Assembly (NCBI GenBank): GCA_003150315.1
Contig: QAML01000007.1
Span: 66,438-97,968, forward strand
DNA from: Prevotellaceae bacterium
GTDB lineage: Bacteria > Bacteroidota > Bacteroidia > Bacteroidales > Bacteroidaceae
Direction of reading: 5' to 3'
DNA: 31,531 bases
Translations under genes and position numbers: made by a program
Notes under the pieces: model-generated
Database searches by the model: none
Seen by the model: only the letters and a program-made list of their open reading frames with translations
What the model was told of the DNA's origin: nothing
Shown here: positions 7,073-17,672 of the stretch, in pieces
Numbering within the stretch: position 1 is the stretch's first letter
Layout of the letters: each line of letters begins with the position of its first letter

Positions 7073-9862
7073 CTTGCTTTGTAAAAATTTCGCAGTATAG
7101 CTTTCTTCGCATTTCGCCACTTGTTCAGGAGTGCCTTGGGCTATGATTTTTCCGCCGCCCCTTCCGCCTTCCGGACCAAGGTCTATGATATAGTCGGCAC
7201 TCTTTATAATTTCCATGTTGTGCTCTATGACTATTACCGAGTGCCCTTTGTCGATTAGCGAATTGAATGCGAGCAAAAGTTTCTTCGTGTCGTGGAAGTG
7301 AAGACCCGTAGTCGGTTCGTCGAATATGAAGAGTGTGGGTTTTGTTTTGCCCAGTCCGAGGTAATATGCCAGTTTTACTCTTTGGTTTTCGCCTCCCGAG
7401 AGGGTGGAAGAGGATTGTCCGAGTTTTATGTAGCCGAGTCCCACGTCCTGCAACGGTTTCAAACTGCGCGCAATATTGGGACGGCTGTGTTCCATAAAGA
7501 AATCTATTGCCTGGTTTACCGTCATTTCAAGAATGTCATAGATGTTTTTACCCTCAAATTTCACATCGAGAATGTCTTTCTTGAAACGTTTTCCATGACA
7601 TTCGTCGCAAGTCAGAACAAGATCTGCCATGAATTGCATTTCAACCTTTACCACGCCTTCGCCCTTGCATGTTTCGCATCGTCCGCCCTCTGTGTTGAAC
7701 GAGAAGTGGGCTGCCGTATATCCCATTTGCACTGCAAGTGGTTGCGAAGCCATCAAACGGCGTATTTCGTCGTATGCCTTTATATATGTAACGGGGTTTG
7801 AGCGCGAGGACTTGCCTATAGGTTCCTGATTAACGAATTCTACGCCGGAAATTTCGCTTATGTCTCCACCGAGTGAGGTAAATTCTCCGGGGCGGTCGCA
7901 CACTTCGTCGAAATTGCGTTTCAATGCGCGATATAATATGTCTCTCACCAACGTTGACTTTCCCGATCCGCTCACGCCGGTAACGGCACACAGAACGTTT
8001 AAGGGGAATTTTACGTTGATGTTTTTGAGATTGTTTTCGCGTGCTCCCTGTATTTCTATATAGTTGTTCCAGGCGCGGCGCGAACGGGGAACTTCCACTT
8101 TTTCTTCGCCAAGCAGATAGCGCAGCGTGTAACTGTTTGTGCCTTTTTTTAGATTGCTCATGTCGCCGGCATAAACTATTTCTCCGCCGTTGCGTCCCGC
8201 TTCGGGTCCCACATCTATGATGTAATCGGCTTCGCGTATGATTTCTTCGTCGTGTTCTACCACCACAACGGTGTTGCCGAGCTTTTGAAGTTTGCGCAGA
8301 ACCTTTATCAGACGGTCGGTGTCGCGGCTGTGAAGTCCTATGCTCGGTTCGTCGAGAATGTAGAGTGCTCCCACGAGACTGCTTCCCAATGATGTGGCAA
8401 GACTTATGCGTTGGCTTTCGCCTCCCGACAGTGTGTTGCTTGCGCGGTCGAGCGTAAGATAGCCCAGACCTACGTTCACAAGATATTCCAAACGGCTGAT
8501 TATTTCTTTCAAAAGGCGTTTGGCTATGTTGCGGTCGTTTTCCGAGAGTTCGATATTCGTGAAGAATTTGTAGAGTTCCTCTATGGGCATAGCCACAAGC
8601 TCTGTTATGTCTCTGCCGGCTATTTTTACGTATCGGGCTTCGGGTTTCAGACGTGTGCCGCCGCACTTGGGGCAGACTGTACGCCCGCGATAGCGTGCCG
8701 CCATCACTCTGTATTGTATTTTATACTTGTTGGCTTCGACCATTCTGAAGAATGCGTCGATGCTTACCTGTTGGTCTTCGGGCAGGGCGCGTTCTGCTTC
8801 GCTTCCGTGCCATAGTATGGATTTTTCTTTTGGCGAAAGGTCGAAGTAGGGTTTGAATATTGGAAATTTATCACGCTTGGCGCGACGAATGAATTCGTCT
8901 TTCCAAATTCCCATCTTTTCTCCGCGCCAGCACACAACGGCTCCGTCGAAAATGCTTTTCGATTTGTCGGGAACCACAAGGTTTTCGTCTATTCCGAGAG
9001 TCCTTCCTATGCCTCCGCATTCGGGACATGCGCCGAGCGGAGAGTTGAACGAGAACATGTTGTCGTCGGGTTCTTGAAATGTAATGCCGTCTGCCTCGAA
9101 CCGGGTGGAGAATCGGTTTATTATTCTTGCGGGATAGAAACGCAGCAGGCATTCGCCATCGCCTTCAAAGAATGCTGTTTCCACCGAATCGGTGAGTCGC
9201 GACAAGGCTTCCTTGCTGTTGCTCACGCTCAAGCGGTCTATTACGGTGAACAAGTCTTCGGGGTTGGCGTTTTCCACTTCGGGCGAAGCGGCAAAGTCTT
9301 CTGCGTTTACCACTTTGCCGTCCACATCGATGCGTGCAAGACCTTGCTGGGTGTTTACGAGCAACTGTTCTTTCAGTGTGCGTCCTCCGCGAACTTTCAG
9401 CGGAGCGCATACGGTGAATTTGGTGCCTTCGGGATAGGAGAGTGCGCATTTCACCACATCAGAGGGTGTGTCGTGGCGCACTTCCACTCCACTCACTGGC
9501 GATATGGTTTTGCCGATGCGTGCAAAGAGCAGGCGAAGATAATCGTATATCTCGGTTGTGGTGCCAACCATGGAGCGCGGGTTGCGTTGTGCCACATGTT
9601 GCTGGATTGCCACGGCAGGCGGAAGACCGCTAATGAAATCGCAGTCGGGTTTGGACATTCTGCCGAGGAATTGTCGGGCGTATGCCGAAAGACTTTCCAC
9701 ATAGCGTCGCTGACCTTCGGCATAAAGTGTGTCGAAAGCGAGAGAAGATTTGCCCGAACCCGACAAGCCGGTGATTACAACAAGTTTGTCGCGCGGTATG
9801 TCAACCGTTATGTTTTTTAGATTATTTACTTTTACGCCTGCGGCGTGTATGAACTGCTCCAT
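7064..9862 (-). CDS. uvrA: Excinuclease ABC subunit A (UvrA)
   Basis: The damage-recognition ATPase of nucleotide excision repair. From the ATG at 9862 it is 932 aa, close to the usual length of about 940. Visible in order: Walker [14 protein letters not shown]; first zinc module (CPECGG and later [15 protein letters not shown]); signature LSGGESQRI with Walker [13 protein letters not shown]; second Walker [14 protein letters not shown]; second zinc module (CETCKGEG and CDECHGKRF); second signature LSGGENQRV with [13 protein letters not shown]. The frame extends to 9922, but that ATG lies inside the -7 promoter element. The 9862 ATG has AAAGGA about 10 nt upstream, so it is the likely start. 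It stands alone, converging on the ATP-grasp-like gene. Confidence 0.97.
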   Translation of the reverse strand: MEQFIHAAGVKVNNLKNITVDIPRDKLVVITGLSGSGKSSLAFDTLYAEGQRRYVESLSAYARQFLGRMSKPDCDFISGLPPAVAIQQHVAQRNPRSMVGTTTEIYDYLRLLFARIGKTISPVSGVEVRHDTPSDVVKCALSYPEGTKFTVCAPLKVRGGRTLKEQLLVNTQQGLARIDVDGKVVNAEDFAASPEVENANPEDLFTVIDRLSVSNSKEALSRLTDSVETAFFEGDGECLLRFYPARIINRFSTRFEADGITFQEPDDNMFSFNSPLGACPECGGIGRTLGIDENLVVPDKSKSIFDGAVVCWRGEKMGIWKDEFIRRAKRDKFPIFKPYFDLSPKEKSILWHGSEAERALPEDQQVSIDAFFRMVEANKYKIQYRVMAARYRGRTVCPKCGGTRLKPEARYVKIAGRDITELVAMPIEELYKFFTNIELSENDRNIAKRLLKEIISRLEYLVNVGLGYLTLDRASNTLSGGESQRISLATSLGSSLVGALYILDEPSIGLHSRDTDRLIKVLRKLQKLGNTVVVVEHDEEIIREADYIIDVGPEAGRNGGEIVYAGDMSNLKKGTNSYTLRYLLGEEKVEVPRSRRAWNNYIEIQGARENNLKNINVKFPLNVLCAVTGVSGSGKSTLVRDILYRALKRNFDEVCDRPGEFTSLGGDISEISGVEFVNQEPIGKSSRSNPVTYIKAYDEIRRLMASQPLAVQMGYTAAHFSFNTEGGRCETCKGEGVVKVEMQFMADLVLTCDECHGKRFKKDILDVKFEGKNIYDILEMTVNQAIDFFMEHSRPNIARSLKPLQDVGLGYIKLGQSSSTLSGGENQRVKLAYYLGLGKTKPTLFIFDEPTTGLHFHDTKKLLLAFNSLIDKGHSVIVIEHNMEIIKSADYIIDLGPEGGRGGGKIIAQGTPEQVAKCEESYTAKFLQSKLN

Positions 9863-9919
9863 GTTTTGTAGTCCTTTCGCTGACACGGACATGATTTTGA
9901 CCGAGTGTCGATGAAAATA

Positions 9920-9927
9920 CAAAGTTA
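9920..9927 (-). promoter_or_regulatory. -7 element for uvrA
   Basis: TAACTTTG on the minus strand, a full TAnnTTTG match, 58 nt before the chosen start. No convincing -33 TTTG was seen. The site settles the start choice, because the longer ORF would begin within it. Confidence 0.6.
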
Positions 9928-10042
9928 GCCTTTTTTCTGTTACGATGTGAGTATGTGATAATTTTGTTGTGCCTTTCGCTCCTGCTCACGGTGTTTTGTG
10001 GCGCATTTTTCGGTATGTTTTCGGGTACGTTTCCCTGTGTGC

Positions 10043-10130
10043 AAAAAAACACATGGCTTGTCGTGAAAAATACAAGCCATATATTTTAAAATACAAGGCA
10101 CTTATTTCAAAATATATGCCTTGTATTTTT
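10043..10130. repeat. Modular palindromic repeat, locus C
   Basis: Four units: a degenerate CACATGGCTTGTCGT unit (10043-10064), a forward unit with core CAAGCCATA (10067-10087), a second forward unit with core CAAGGCACT (10088-10107) and a reverse unit with core TATGCCTTG (10109-10129). It differs from loci B and D in having two forward units in tandem. Confidence 0.85.
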
Positions 10131-10383
10131 GGCGGTCTCAAACCTTTGAAATACAATGACTTATAAAAGTCTTTGAAAATTGGATAAATGGTTGGTAATT
10201 AGATAATTATGAAAAACGGCTTGGTTTGCGGTTTTCTGCAGGTGCCGGAGAAGCTTTGACGGAACGGTTGCATGGCAGAATATGCGGCTGTCGGGAAAAC
10301 GAAAAAATAATGCCGCGCGGGGCAGTGGCTGTATATATAATGTATGAAGGCACGGGCAGGTGCATAAAAAACTCTCAAAAAGT

Positions 10384-10413
10384 TTTGCATGAAAGAGGAT
10401 TTATATATCTTTG
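10384..10413 (+). promoter_or_regulatory. Promoter of clpP-clpX
   Basis: TTTG (10384-10387), an 18-bp spacer, then TATCTTTG (10406-10413). This is a complete match to the Bacteroidetes housekeeping promoter. The predicted leader is about 60 nt. Confidence 0.75.
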
Positions 10414-10478
10414 CGTAAGGACTAACGGGGGGCATCCCTGTTTCACATACTTCAAATCGTACAAATTCAACACAATAT

Positions 10479-11153
10479 ATGACCGTTAAAGAGGACTTCA
10501 GAAACTACGCCAGCAAGCATCTGGGCATAAACAGCATGGTTGTTGACGATGTCATAAAGGCACAGAGCCAATACTTGAACCCTTATATCCTTGAGGAACG
10601 CCAGTTAAACGTAACTCAAATGGATGTGTTTTCGCGTCTGATGATGGACCGTATAATTTTTCTCGGTACGCAGATTGACGATTATACTGCCAATACGCTT
10701 CAGGCACAGTTGCTGTATCTCGATTCATGCGATCCGGGCAAAGATATATCCATTTACATAAATTCTCCGGGCGGTTCGGTATATGCCGGATTGGGAATAT
10801 ATGACACAATGCAGTTTGTGAGCTGCGACGTAGCCACCATCTGCACCGGAATGGCGGCTTCGATGGCTGCGGTGTTGCTCGTGGCCGGAAAAGAAGGAAA
10901 ACGCTCGGGACTGAAACACAGTCGCGTTATGATTCATCAGCCGATGGGCGGCGCACAGGGACAGGCTTCGGACATAGAAATAACCGCACGCGAAATACAA
11001 AAACTCAAAAAAGAACTATATACAATCATTGCCGAACACTCGCATACCGAATTCGAGAAAGTATGGCAGGATTCCGACCGAGACTATTGGATGACCTCGC
11101 AAGAAGCTCTTGACTACGGAATGATTGACAAAATACTTGTTCGCGGAAAATGA
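10479..11153 (+). CDS. clpP: ATP-dependent Clp protease proteolytic subunit
   Basis: A 224-aa ClpP, the serine peptidase that forms the tetradecameric chamber of ClpXP. The catalytic triad is visible: Ser128 in GMAAS, His153 in VMIHQP and Asp202 in DSDRDYW. INSPGGSVYAG near 95-104 forms the oxyanion region. The first 45 residues are longer than the E. coli propeptide and include LNPYILEERQLNVTQ, as is usual in Bacteroidetes. The stop overlaps the clpX start by 4 nt (ATGA), so the two are translationally coupled. Confidence 0.97.
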   Translation: MTVKEDFRNYASKHLGINSMVVDDVIKAQSQYLNPYILEERQLNVTQMDVFSRLMMDRIIFLGTQIDDYTANTLQAQLLYLDSCDPGKDISIYINSPGGSVYAGLGIYDTMQFVSCDVATICTGMAASMAAVLLVAGKEGKRSGLKHSRVMIHQPMGGAQGQASDIEITAREIQKLKKELYTIIAEHSHTEFEKVWQDSDRDYWMTSQEALDYGMIDKILVRGK

Positions 11154-12424
11154 CAAAGAGGCAGAACGAACCGATATGTGATTTTTGCGGACGCAAACAA
11201 AGCGAAACCGATCTCGGAGTAATTGTCTTAGGCCCCCATGGCGAGACAGTTTGCGAAGAGTGTGCGGGAAAACTTGTGGAGTACTACAAGGAAATTCGCG
11301 AACAACTGGGCAGGGAAAAGGAGAAAGCGGCATTGGATGCCGTAAAACTGACCGATGTTCCCAAACCTAAGGAAATAAAGGAGTATCTTGACCAGTACGT
11401 AATAGGGCAGGAGGATGCCAAACGCACTCTCTGTGTGGCGGTTTACAATCATTACAAACGTCTTTCGCAGAAAGTGGAGGACGACAAGGTGGAGATTGAA
11501 AAATCGAACATACTGATGCTGGGACCTACGGGAACCGGCAAGACATTGCTCGCACGCACAATATCCAAACTCCTGAATGTGCCGTTCACAATAGTAGATG
11601 CCACAGTTTTTACCCAAGCCGGATATGTTGGCGAGGATGTGGAGAGTATTCTTTCGCGTCTTTATCAGGCGGCAGGCAATGATGTTGCAAAAGCAGAGCG
11701 CGGCATTGTGTTTATTGACGAAATTGATAAAATTGCCCGCAAAGGCGATAATCCTTCAATCACTCGCGATGTGAGCGGTGAGGGAGTGCAGCAGTCCATG
11801 CTCAAACTCCTTGAAGGCACAGAGGTAAACGTTCCGCCTGCAGGCGGACGCAAACACCCCGAACAGCAGTATGTGCACATCAATACGCGCAACATATTGT
11901 TTATATGCGGCGGAGCTTTCGAAGGAATAGAGGATCGTATAGCACAACGTCTGAATACCCATACAATAGGTTACGGCTCGGTGCTGAATCACATGCAGGT
12001 GGACCGCAATAATCTCATGAAGTATGTGGCACCGCAGGATTTGAAAGCCTACGGACTTATTCCCGAAATAGTGGGACGCCTTCCAATCATAACACATCTT
12101 AACCAACTTGACAAGGACGCGCTCCGGCGAATTCTCACAGAGCCTAAAAACTCCATCATAAGGCAATACGAGAAACTAATGAAGATTGACGGAATAGAAC
12201 TGACCTTTGACGACGACGTTCTTGACTTTATCGTAAAGAAAACAGTTGACTTCAAACTCGGAGCAAGAGGATTGCGTGCAATAGTAGAGGCTATCATGAA
12301 AGACGTGATGTTTGAACTTCCATCAAAAAACGTTAAGTCTTACAGAGTAAAGCTCGACTATGCCAAACAACAGGTAGAAAAATCCGAAAGTCTCGCAGCT
12401 CCTGCGTTGAATGCTGCTGATTAG
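11150..12424 (+). CDS. clpX: ATP-dependent Clp protease ATP-binding subunit ClpX
   Basis: A 424-aa AAA+ unfoldase that delivers substrates to ClpP. The N-terminal zinc domain has four Cys (10, 13, 35, 38; CDFC and CEEC). Walker A GPTGTGKT is at about 125-132, the pore loop GYVG at about 158-161, and Walker [10 protein letters not shown] near 186-194. The RKH loop (GGRKHPEQQ) and the sensor/small domain ([16 protein letters not shown]) follow. It overlaps clpP by 4 nt. A 98-nt gap with its own -7 element separates it from recQ. Confidence 0.97.
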   Translation: MTKRQNEPICDFCGRKQSETDLGVIVLGPHGETVCEECAGKLVEYYKEIREQLGREKEKAALDAVKLTDVPKPKEIKEYLDQYVIGQEDAKRTLCVAVYNHYKRLSQKVEDDKVEIEKSNILMLGPTGTGKTLLARTISKLLNVPFTIVDATVFTQAGYVGEDVESILSRLYQAAGNDVAKAERGIVFIDEIDKIARKGDNPSITRDVSGEGVQQSMLKLLEGTEVNVPPAGGRKHPEQQYVHINTRNILFICGGAFEGIEDRIAQRLNTHTIGYGSVLNHMQVDRNNLMKYVAPQDLKAYGLIPEIVGRLPIITHLNQLDKDALRRILTEPKNSIIRQYEKLMKIDGIELTFDDDVLDFIVKKTVDFKLGARGLRAIVEAIMKDVMFELPSKNVKSYRVKLDYAKQQVEKSESLAAPALNAAD

Positions 12425-12476
12425 AAAAAATCTTCCTTTTGAGCATCGTAAAACGCAGGCTGAGAAAATAAATAAT

Positions 12477-12484
12477 TATATTTG
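12477..12484 (+). promoter_or_regulatory. -7 element for recQ
   Basis: TATATTTG, a full TAnnTTTG match, 39 nt before the recQ ATG. No good -33 element is visible. recQ may also be read from the clpPX transcript. Confidence 0.5.
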
Positions 12485-12522
12485 TCTTTGCTACAACGAA
12501 GGTTAGGCACAGAAAGAAATAT

Positions 12523-14706
12523 ATGGCAAAAAAAGAGATGAACCTGACAGAAGAGCTGAAACATTACTTCGGCTTCGACAAGTTCAAGGGCGATCAGGAA
12601 GCAATAATCCGAAACGTCCTTGCGGGCAATGATACATTTGTATTAATGCCCACCGGCGGTGGGAAATCGCTGTGCTATCAGTTGCCCTCTCTTCTCATGG
12701 AGGGAACGGCAATCGTGGTTTCGCCTCTTATAGCTCTGATGAAAAACCAGGTTGATATGGTTCGCAACATGAGCGAACTTGACAGCGTGGCTCACTTTCT
12801 TAATTCCATGCTTAACAAGCCTGCAGTGGAACAGGTGAAAAACGATGTGAGAGAAGGTAAAACAAAACTTTTGTACGTGGCACCTGAAACTCTTGCAAAG
12901 GAAGAGAATGTAGAATTTCTCAAAAAAGCAAAGATTTCTTTTTATGCCATAGACGAAGCACACTGCATATCGGAATGGGGACATGACTTCAGACCTGAAT
13001 ACCGCAACTTGCGTGATATAATAGAAAGGATAGGTCGTGCACCGATTATAGCCCTCACGGCAACGGCAACAGACAAGGTTAGAACCGATATAAAAAGGAA
13101 TCTCGGTATAACAGATGCCACCGATTTCAAAAGCTCTTTCAATCGTCCCAATCTGTATTATGAAGTAAGACCCAAGACAAAGAACATAGACAAGGACGTA
13201 ATAAAGTTCATAAAACAGCATTCAGGGAAGAGCGGAATCATATATTGTCTTTCGCGAAAGAGAGTGGAAGAACTTGCTGCGGTTTTGCAGGCTAATGATA
13301 TTTCTGCAGCTCCTTATCATGCAGGAATGGATGCTGCCGCGCGCTCAAAGACACAGGACGATTTCATTATGGAAAAAACCGATGTCATTGTGGCTACCAT
13401 TGCTTTCGGCATGGGAATAGACAAACCGGACGTTCGTTTTGTTATTCATTATGATATGCCGAAGAGTCTCGAAGGGTATTACCAGGAAACCGGACGTGCG
13501 GGCAGAGACGGGCGGGAAGGCATTTGTCTTGCTTTTTATTCGCGAGACGATGTGCGGAAACTTGAGAAGCTTATGGAATGGAAACCACTTGCCGAACAAG
13601 ATATAGGAAGAGAACTTTTGCGGGCTACGTCGAATTATGCGGAAAGCACAGTGTGCAGGCGTAAGTTGTTGCTTCATTACTTCGGCGAGGAGTATAACAA
13701 GGAGAATTGCGAGAACTGCGACAATTGTCTGCACCCGCAAACAAAAACGGATGCGCGGGAAGAACTTTTGAATGTCCTTCTTACCGTGAAACTTACAAAA
13801 GAGAATTTTAGAGACGATTATATTAAAGATGTACTTCATGGGCGTGAAACGGAGGAAACTCTTGCGCGCCATCATGACGAACTTGAAACTTTTGGAATTT
13901 GCGAAGACGAAGACGACAGAACATTGAATGCCGTGATTAATCAGGCAGAGCTTTCGGGTTATCTTGAAAAGAATGTTGAAGATTACGGGGTTCTGAAACT
14001 TACGGAGAAAGGACGCAGGTTCATTAAAAAACCAACTGAGTTTATGGTTACAAAAGACAACGAATTTAACGAGGAAGAGACAGACGCTGCCATTCAGGAA
14101 GGCGGTGCCAATGCCGTAGATCCGGCTCTCTATCAAATGCTGTGTGATTTAAGGAAGGAACTGTCGGCAAAACTTGACATACCTCCATACGTAATTTTCC
14201 AAGATCAGTCGCTCGAAGCTATGGCTACGATTTATCCTGTTACCATGGATGAATTGCAGAATATACCGGGAGTGGGAGCGGGAAAGGCTCGCCGATATGG
14301 CAAAGAGTTTTGCGAACTCATAAAACGCTGGTGCGAGGACAACGAAATAGAAAGACCCGAGGACATGAGGGTGCGTATGGTTGCCAAAAAGTCAAAGGTT
14401 AAGGTCAACATTATTCAGGCTATCGACAGACAGGTTGATTTGAACGACATAGCCATGGCTAACGGACTCGAATTCCCTGAACTTCTCGATGAAATGGAAT
14501 CTATTGTTTATTCGGGCACACGTATTAACATTGACTACTTTCTTGTGGAGAATATGGACGATGACCGCATAGATGACATCTATTCTTATTTTAAGAGTTC
14601 GGAGACTGATTCTATTGATGTGGCAATGGATAATCTTGACGAGGATTATAGTGAGGAAGAGATTAGACTTGTCAGAATCAAATTCATCTCCGAAATGGCA
14701 AATTAA
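12523..14706 (+). CDS. recQ: ATP-dependent DNA helicase RecQ
   Basis: A 727-aa 3'-5' superfamily 2 helicase for recombinational repair and fork restart. Helicase motifs: MPTGGGKSLCYQLP (42-55), AIDEAHCISEWGHDFRPEY (142-160), ALTATAT, and QETGRAGRDG in motif VI. The RecQ zinc module follows (CRRKLLLHYF with CENCDNC), then winged-helix sequence and an HRDC domain (about 525-600, containing IPGVGAGKARRYG). It is over 100 residues longer than the E. coli enzyme. The extra C-terminus (KSKVKVNIIQAIDRQVDLNDIA onward) looks like a helix-turn-helix extension with an acidic end, typical of Bacteroidetes RecQ. A strong terminator follows 14 nt after the stop. Confidence 0.95.
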   Translation: MAKKEMNLTEELKHYFGFDKFKGDQEAIIRNVLAGNDTFVLMPTGGGKSLCYQLPSLLMEGTAIVVSPLIALMKNQVDMVRNMSELDSVAHFLNSMLNKPAVEQVKNDVREGKTKLLYVAPETLAKEENVEFLKKAKISFYAIDEAHCISEWGHDFRPEYRNLRDIIERIGRAPIIALTATATDKVRTDIKRNLGITDATDFKSSFNRPNLYYEVRPKTKNIDKDVIKFIKQHSGKSGIIYCLSRKRVEELAAVLQANDISAAPYHAGMDAAARSKTQDDFIMEKTDVIVATIAFGMGIDKPDVRFVIHYDMPKSLEGYYQETGRAGRDGREGICLAFYSRDDVRKLEKLMEWKPLAEQDIGRELLRATSNYAESTVCRRKLLLHYFGEEYNKENCENCDNCLHPQTKTDAREELLNVLLTVKLTKENFRDDYIKDVLHGRETEETLARHHDELETFGICEDEDDRTLNAVINQAELSGYLEKNVEDYGVLKLTEKGRRFIKKPTEFMVTKDNEFNEEETDAAIQEGGANAVDPALYQMLCDLRKELSAKLDIPPYVIFQDQSLEAMATIYPVTMDELQNIPGVGAGKARRYGKEFCELIKRWCEDNEIERPEDMRVRMVAKKSKVKVNIIQAIDRQVDLNDIAMANGLEFPELLDEMESIVYSGTRINIDYFLVENMDDDRIDDIYSYFKSSETDSIDVAMDNLDEDYSEEEIRLVRIKFISEMAN

Positions 14707-14720
14707 TGCTTATTATAAAC

Positions 14721-14760
14721 ACAAAGCCCCGCATTCCAAGTCAGGAATGCGGGGCTTTGT
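14721..14760 (+). terminator. Intrinsic terminator after recQ
   Basis: A perfect 17-bp stem: ACAAAGCCCCGCATTCC (14721-14737) pairs with GGAATGCGGGGCTTTGT (14744-14760) around the 6-nt loop AAGTCA. GCGTTTTT follows. It ends the clpP-clpX-recQ unit. Confidence 0.9.
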
Positions 14761-14835
14761 GCGTTTTTCAGGGTATTGTTCAGACGTGTATATGTTAATA
14801 TGGTGCGGATGATAGTGTGTTATTGCCAAAAAAGT

Positions 14836-14843
14836 TATCTTTG
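14836..14843 (+). promoter_or_regulatory. -7 element for the PAP2 gene
   Basis: TATCTTTG, a full TAnnTTTG match, giving a leader of roughly 65 nt. The -33 region is weak. Being just after the recQ terminator, it marks a new transcription unit. Confidence 0.55.
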
Positions 14844-14914
14844 CCCTCGGTATAAGCATGCAAAGTCGTTGATGTTTATGATTTTGGCGACGATAAGAGC
14901 AATAAAACATTATA

Positions 14915-15700
14915 ATGAACAGCAAAAGGAATAATATTTCCGTTTTTCATGACAGGAGATTTGCGCACACAGATTCCGTGTGCCTGTTTCTGGGTTTTCT
15001 TATAGTTGTGTGGTTTCTGTTGACCCATTCACATGCGGTTGTAGGCTATCTTCATTCTTTCGACATGCTGGCAATGAGTATTATAAATGTACACGGAACT
15101 GGCTATGCCGACTATTTCTTTTATAACATATCGAGCAAACTTATTTGGCTGCCTCTTATCCTGTCTGTGATATGGGTGGTGGTCAGTGGCAGCAGGGACA
15201 AAAAGCGTGCGGTGTTGCTCATAGTGGCAAGCATATTGGTTGTGGTGCTGTGCGATCAGGTTTCGGGAATTATCAAAAGGCTTGTTGAGCGTCCGCGTCC
15301 GTCTCATAACGACAACATCAGCTTTTTGCTTCACTATGTTAACGGCTATCGCGGCGGACGCTTCGGCTTTGTATCGAGCCATGCGGCAAACTGTTTCGGC
15401 GAGAGCGTTTGGCTCATGCTTCTTTTGCGCAATCGCAAGGTAAAACTCACATTGTTCGTCTTTTCACTTGTGGTTTGCTATTCGCGCATATATCTCGGCG
15501 TTCATTATCCTTTTGATGTTCTTGCCGGCTCGTGCCTCGGCATAGCCCTCGGAGTGCTTGTGTATGTGGTGTGTGTCAAGACGTTGGGCAGGGAAAGCTG
15601 CATTCTGTGCGACAAATATAATATTGTACCTGTGGCGGCGGTATTCACGGTTGCAATGATTGTAATAATAAGTGCTTTCGGCGTATTTCTACCGAGATAA
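14915..15700 (+). CDS. PAP2-family membrane phosphatase
   Basis: A 261-aa integral membrane protein with about six hydrophobic segments (first SVCLFLGFLIVVWFLL). The PAP2 phosphatase signature is complete: KRLVERPRP (K-x6-RP), FVSSHAAN (second motif, SGH-like with Ser-Ser-His), and SRIYLGVHYPFDVLAG (SR-x5-H-x3-D). The active site should face the periplasm. Family members dephosphorylate undecaprenyl pyrophosphate, phosphatidylglycerol phosphate or lipid A; which one applies cannot be told from the sequence. A final hydrophobic segment after the catalytic core (VAAVFTVAMIVIISAFGVF) anchors the C-terminus. Monocistronic. Confidence 0.85.
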   Translation: MNSKRNNISVFHDRRFAHTDSVCLFLGFLIVVWFLLTHSHAVVGYLHSFDMLAMSIINVHGTGYADYFFYNISSKLIWLPLILSVIWVVVSGSRDKKRAVLLIVASILVVVLCDQVSGIIKRLVERPRPSHNDNISFLLHYVNGYRGGRFGFVSSHAANCFGESVWLMLLLRNRKVKLTLFVFSLVVCYSRIYLGVHYPFDVLAGSCLGIALGVLVYVVCVKTLGRESCILCDKYNIVPVAAVFTVAMIVIISAFGVFLPR

Positions 15701-15718
15701 CGGTTTTTCCCGGATTAC

Positions 15719-15762
15719 ACCGGCATTATGGGTGCGGGCGGATGCGGAACACGCCGGTTTTT
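15719..15762 (+). terminator. Possible terminator after the PAP2 gene
   Basis: ACCGGC (15719-15724) pairs with GCCGGT (15753-15758) across a 28-nt G-rich loop, followed by TTTT. The long loop makes this weaker than other terminators in the window. Confidence 0.4.
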
Positions 15763-15840
15763 CACTCTGTTTCGGCGTGATTTGAAAGCCTGAAAAACGC
15801 CGTTTGTAAGTTGCTGAAAATCAGATGCGATTTTTCGCGA

Positions 15841-15926
15841 AAAATACAAGGCACTTATTTTAAAATAAGTGCCTTGTATTTTAAAATATATGGCTTGTAT
15901 TTTTTGCAAGATGCCTTGTGTTTTTT
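15841..15926. repeat. Modular palindromic repeat, locus D
   Basis: A forward unit (15841-15861) and reverse unit (15862-15882) form a perfect 42-bp palindrome identical to the core of locus B. A reverse unit with core TATGGCTTG (15883-15903) and a degenerate one (GATGCCTTGTG, about 15906-15926) follow. The central pair plus the first trailing reverse unit parallels locus B. Confidence 0.85.
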
Positions 15927-16091
15927 CCAGCGTCCGATGTCCCGTTTTTTTTTGTGCGCAATGTGCCGCCGAAATATCCGTTTTTGTGGCTCGTTTGGTG
16001 CTTGCAAATTCCAAAAATGCCCGAGATTCGCGTTGAAATTTGCCGCATTGAAAAATCGCGTGTTAGATTAGGTTAAAATCGCGGGGGATTG

Positions 16092-16123
16092 TTGATGTGT
16101 CTGAAATATTTTGAGTAAATTTG
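16092..16123 (+). promoter_or_regulatory. Promoter of guaB
   Basis: TTG (16092-16094), a 21-bp spacer, then TAAATTTG (16116-16123). Transcription would start about 15 nt before the guaB ATG, giving a very short leader. Confidence 0.6.
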
Positions 16124-16133
16124 TGCGCAATAA

Positions 16134-17630
<1,497 letters not shown>

Positions 17631-17672
17631 CTGTAAACACGGGGCAAAACATAACATCCCCTTGCATAGAAG

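Larger units (their letters stand above)
9863..10478. other. Divergent intergenic region between uvrA and clpP
   Basis: A 616-bp region with the uvrA promoter on the left, repeat locus C in the middle and the clpP promoter on the right. Between 10140 and 10380 nothing was recognised; the open frames there have no domain-like content. In many Bacteroidales tig (trigger factor) occupies the site before clpP; it is absent here. Confidence 0.5.

Noticed and set aside
7830..8666. 278-codon minus-strand frame inside uvrA
   Set aside because: It is a shadow of uvrA in another frame; its content is Arg/His-rich with no domain, as expected for an antisense or shifted high-GC read.
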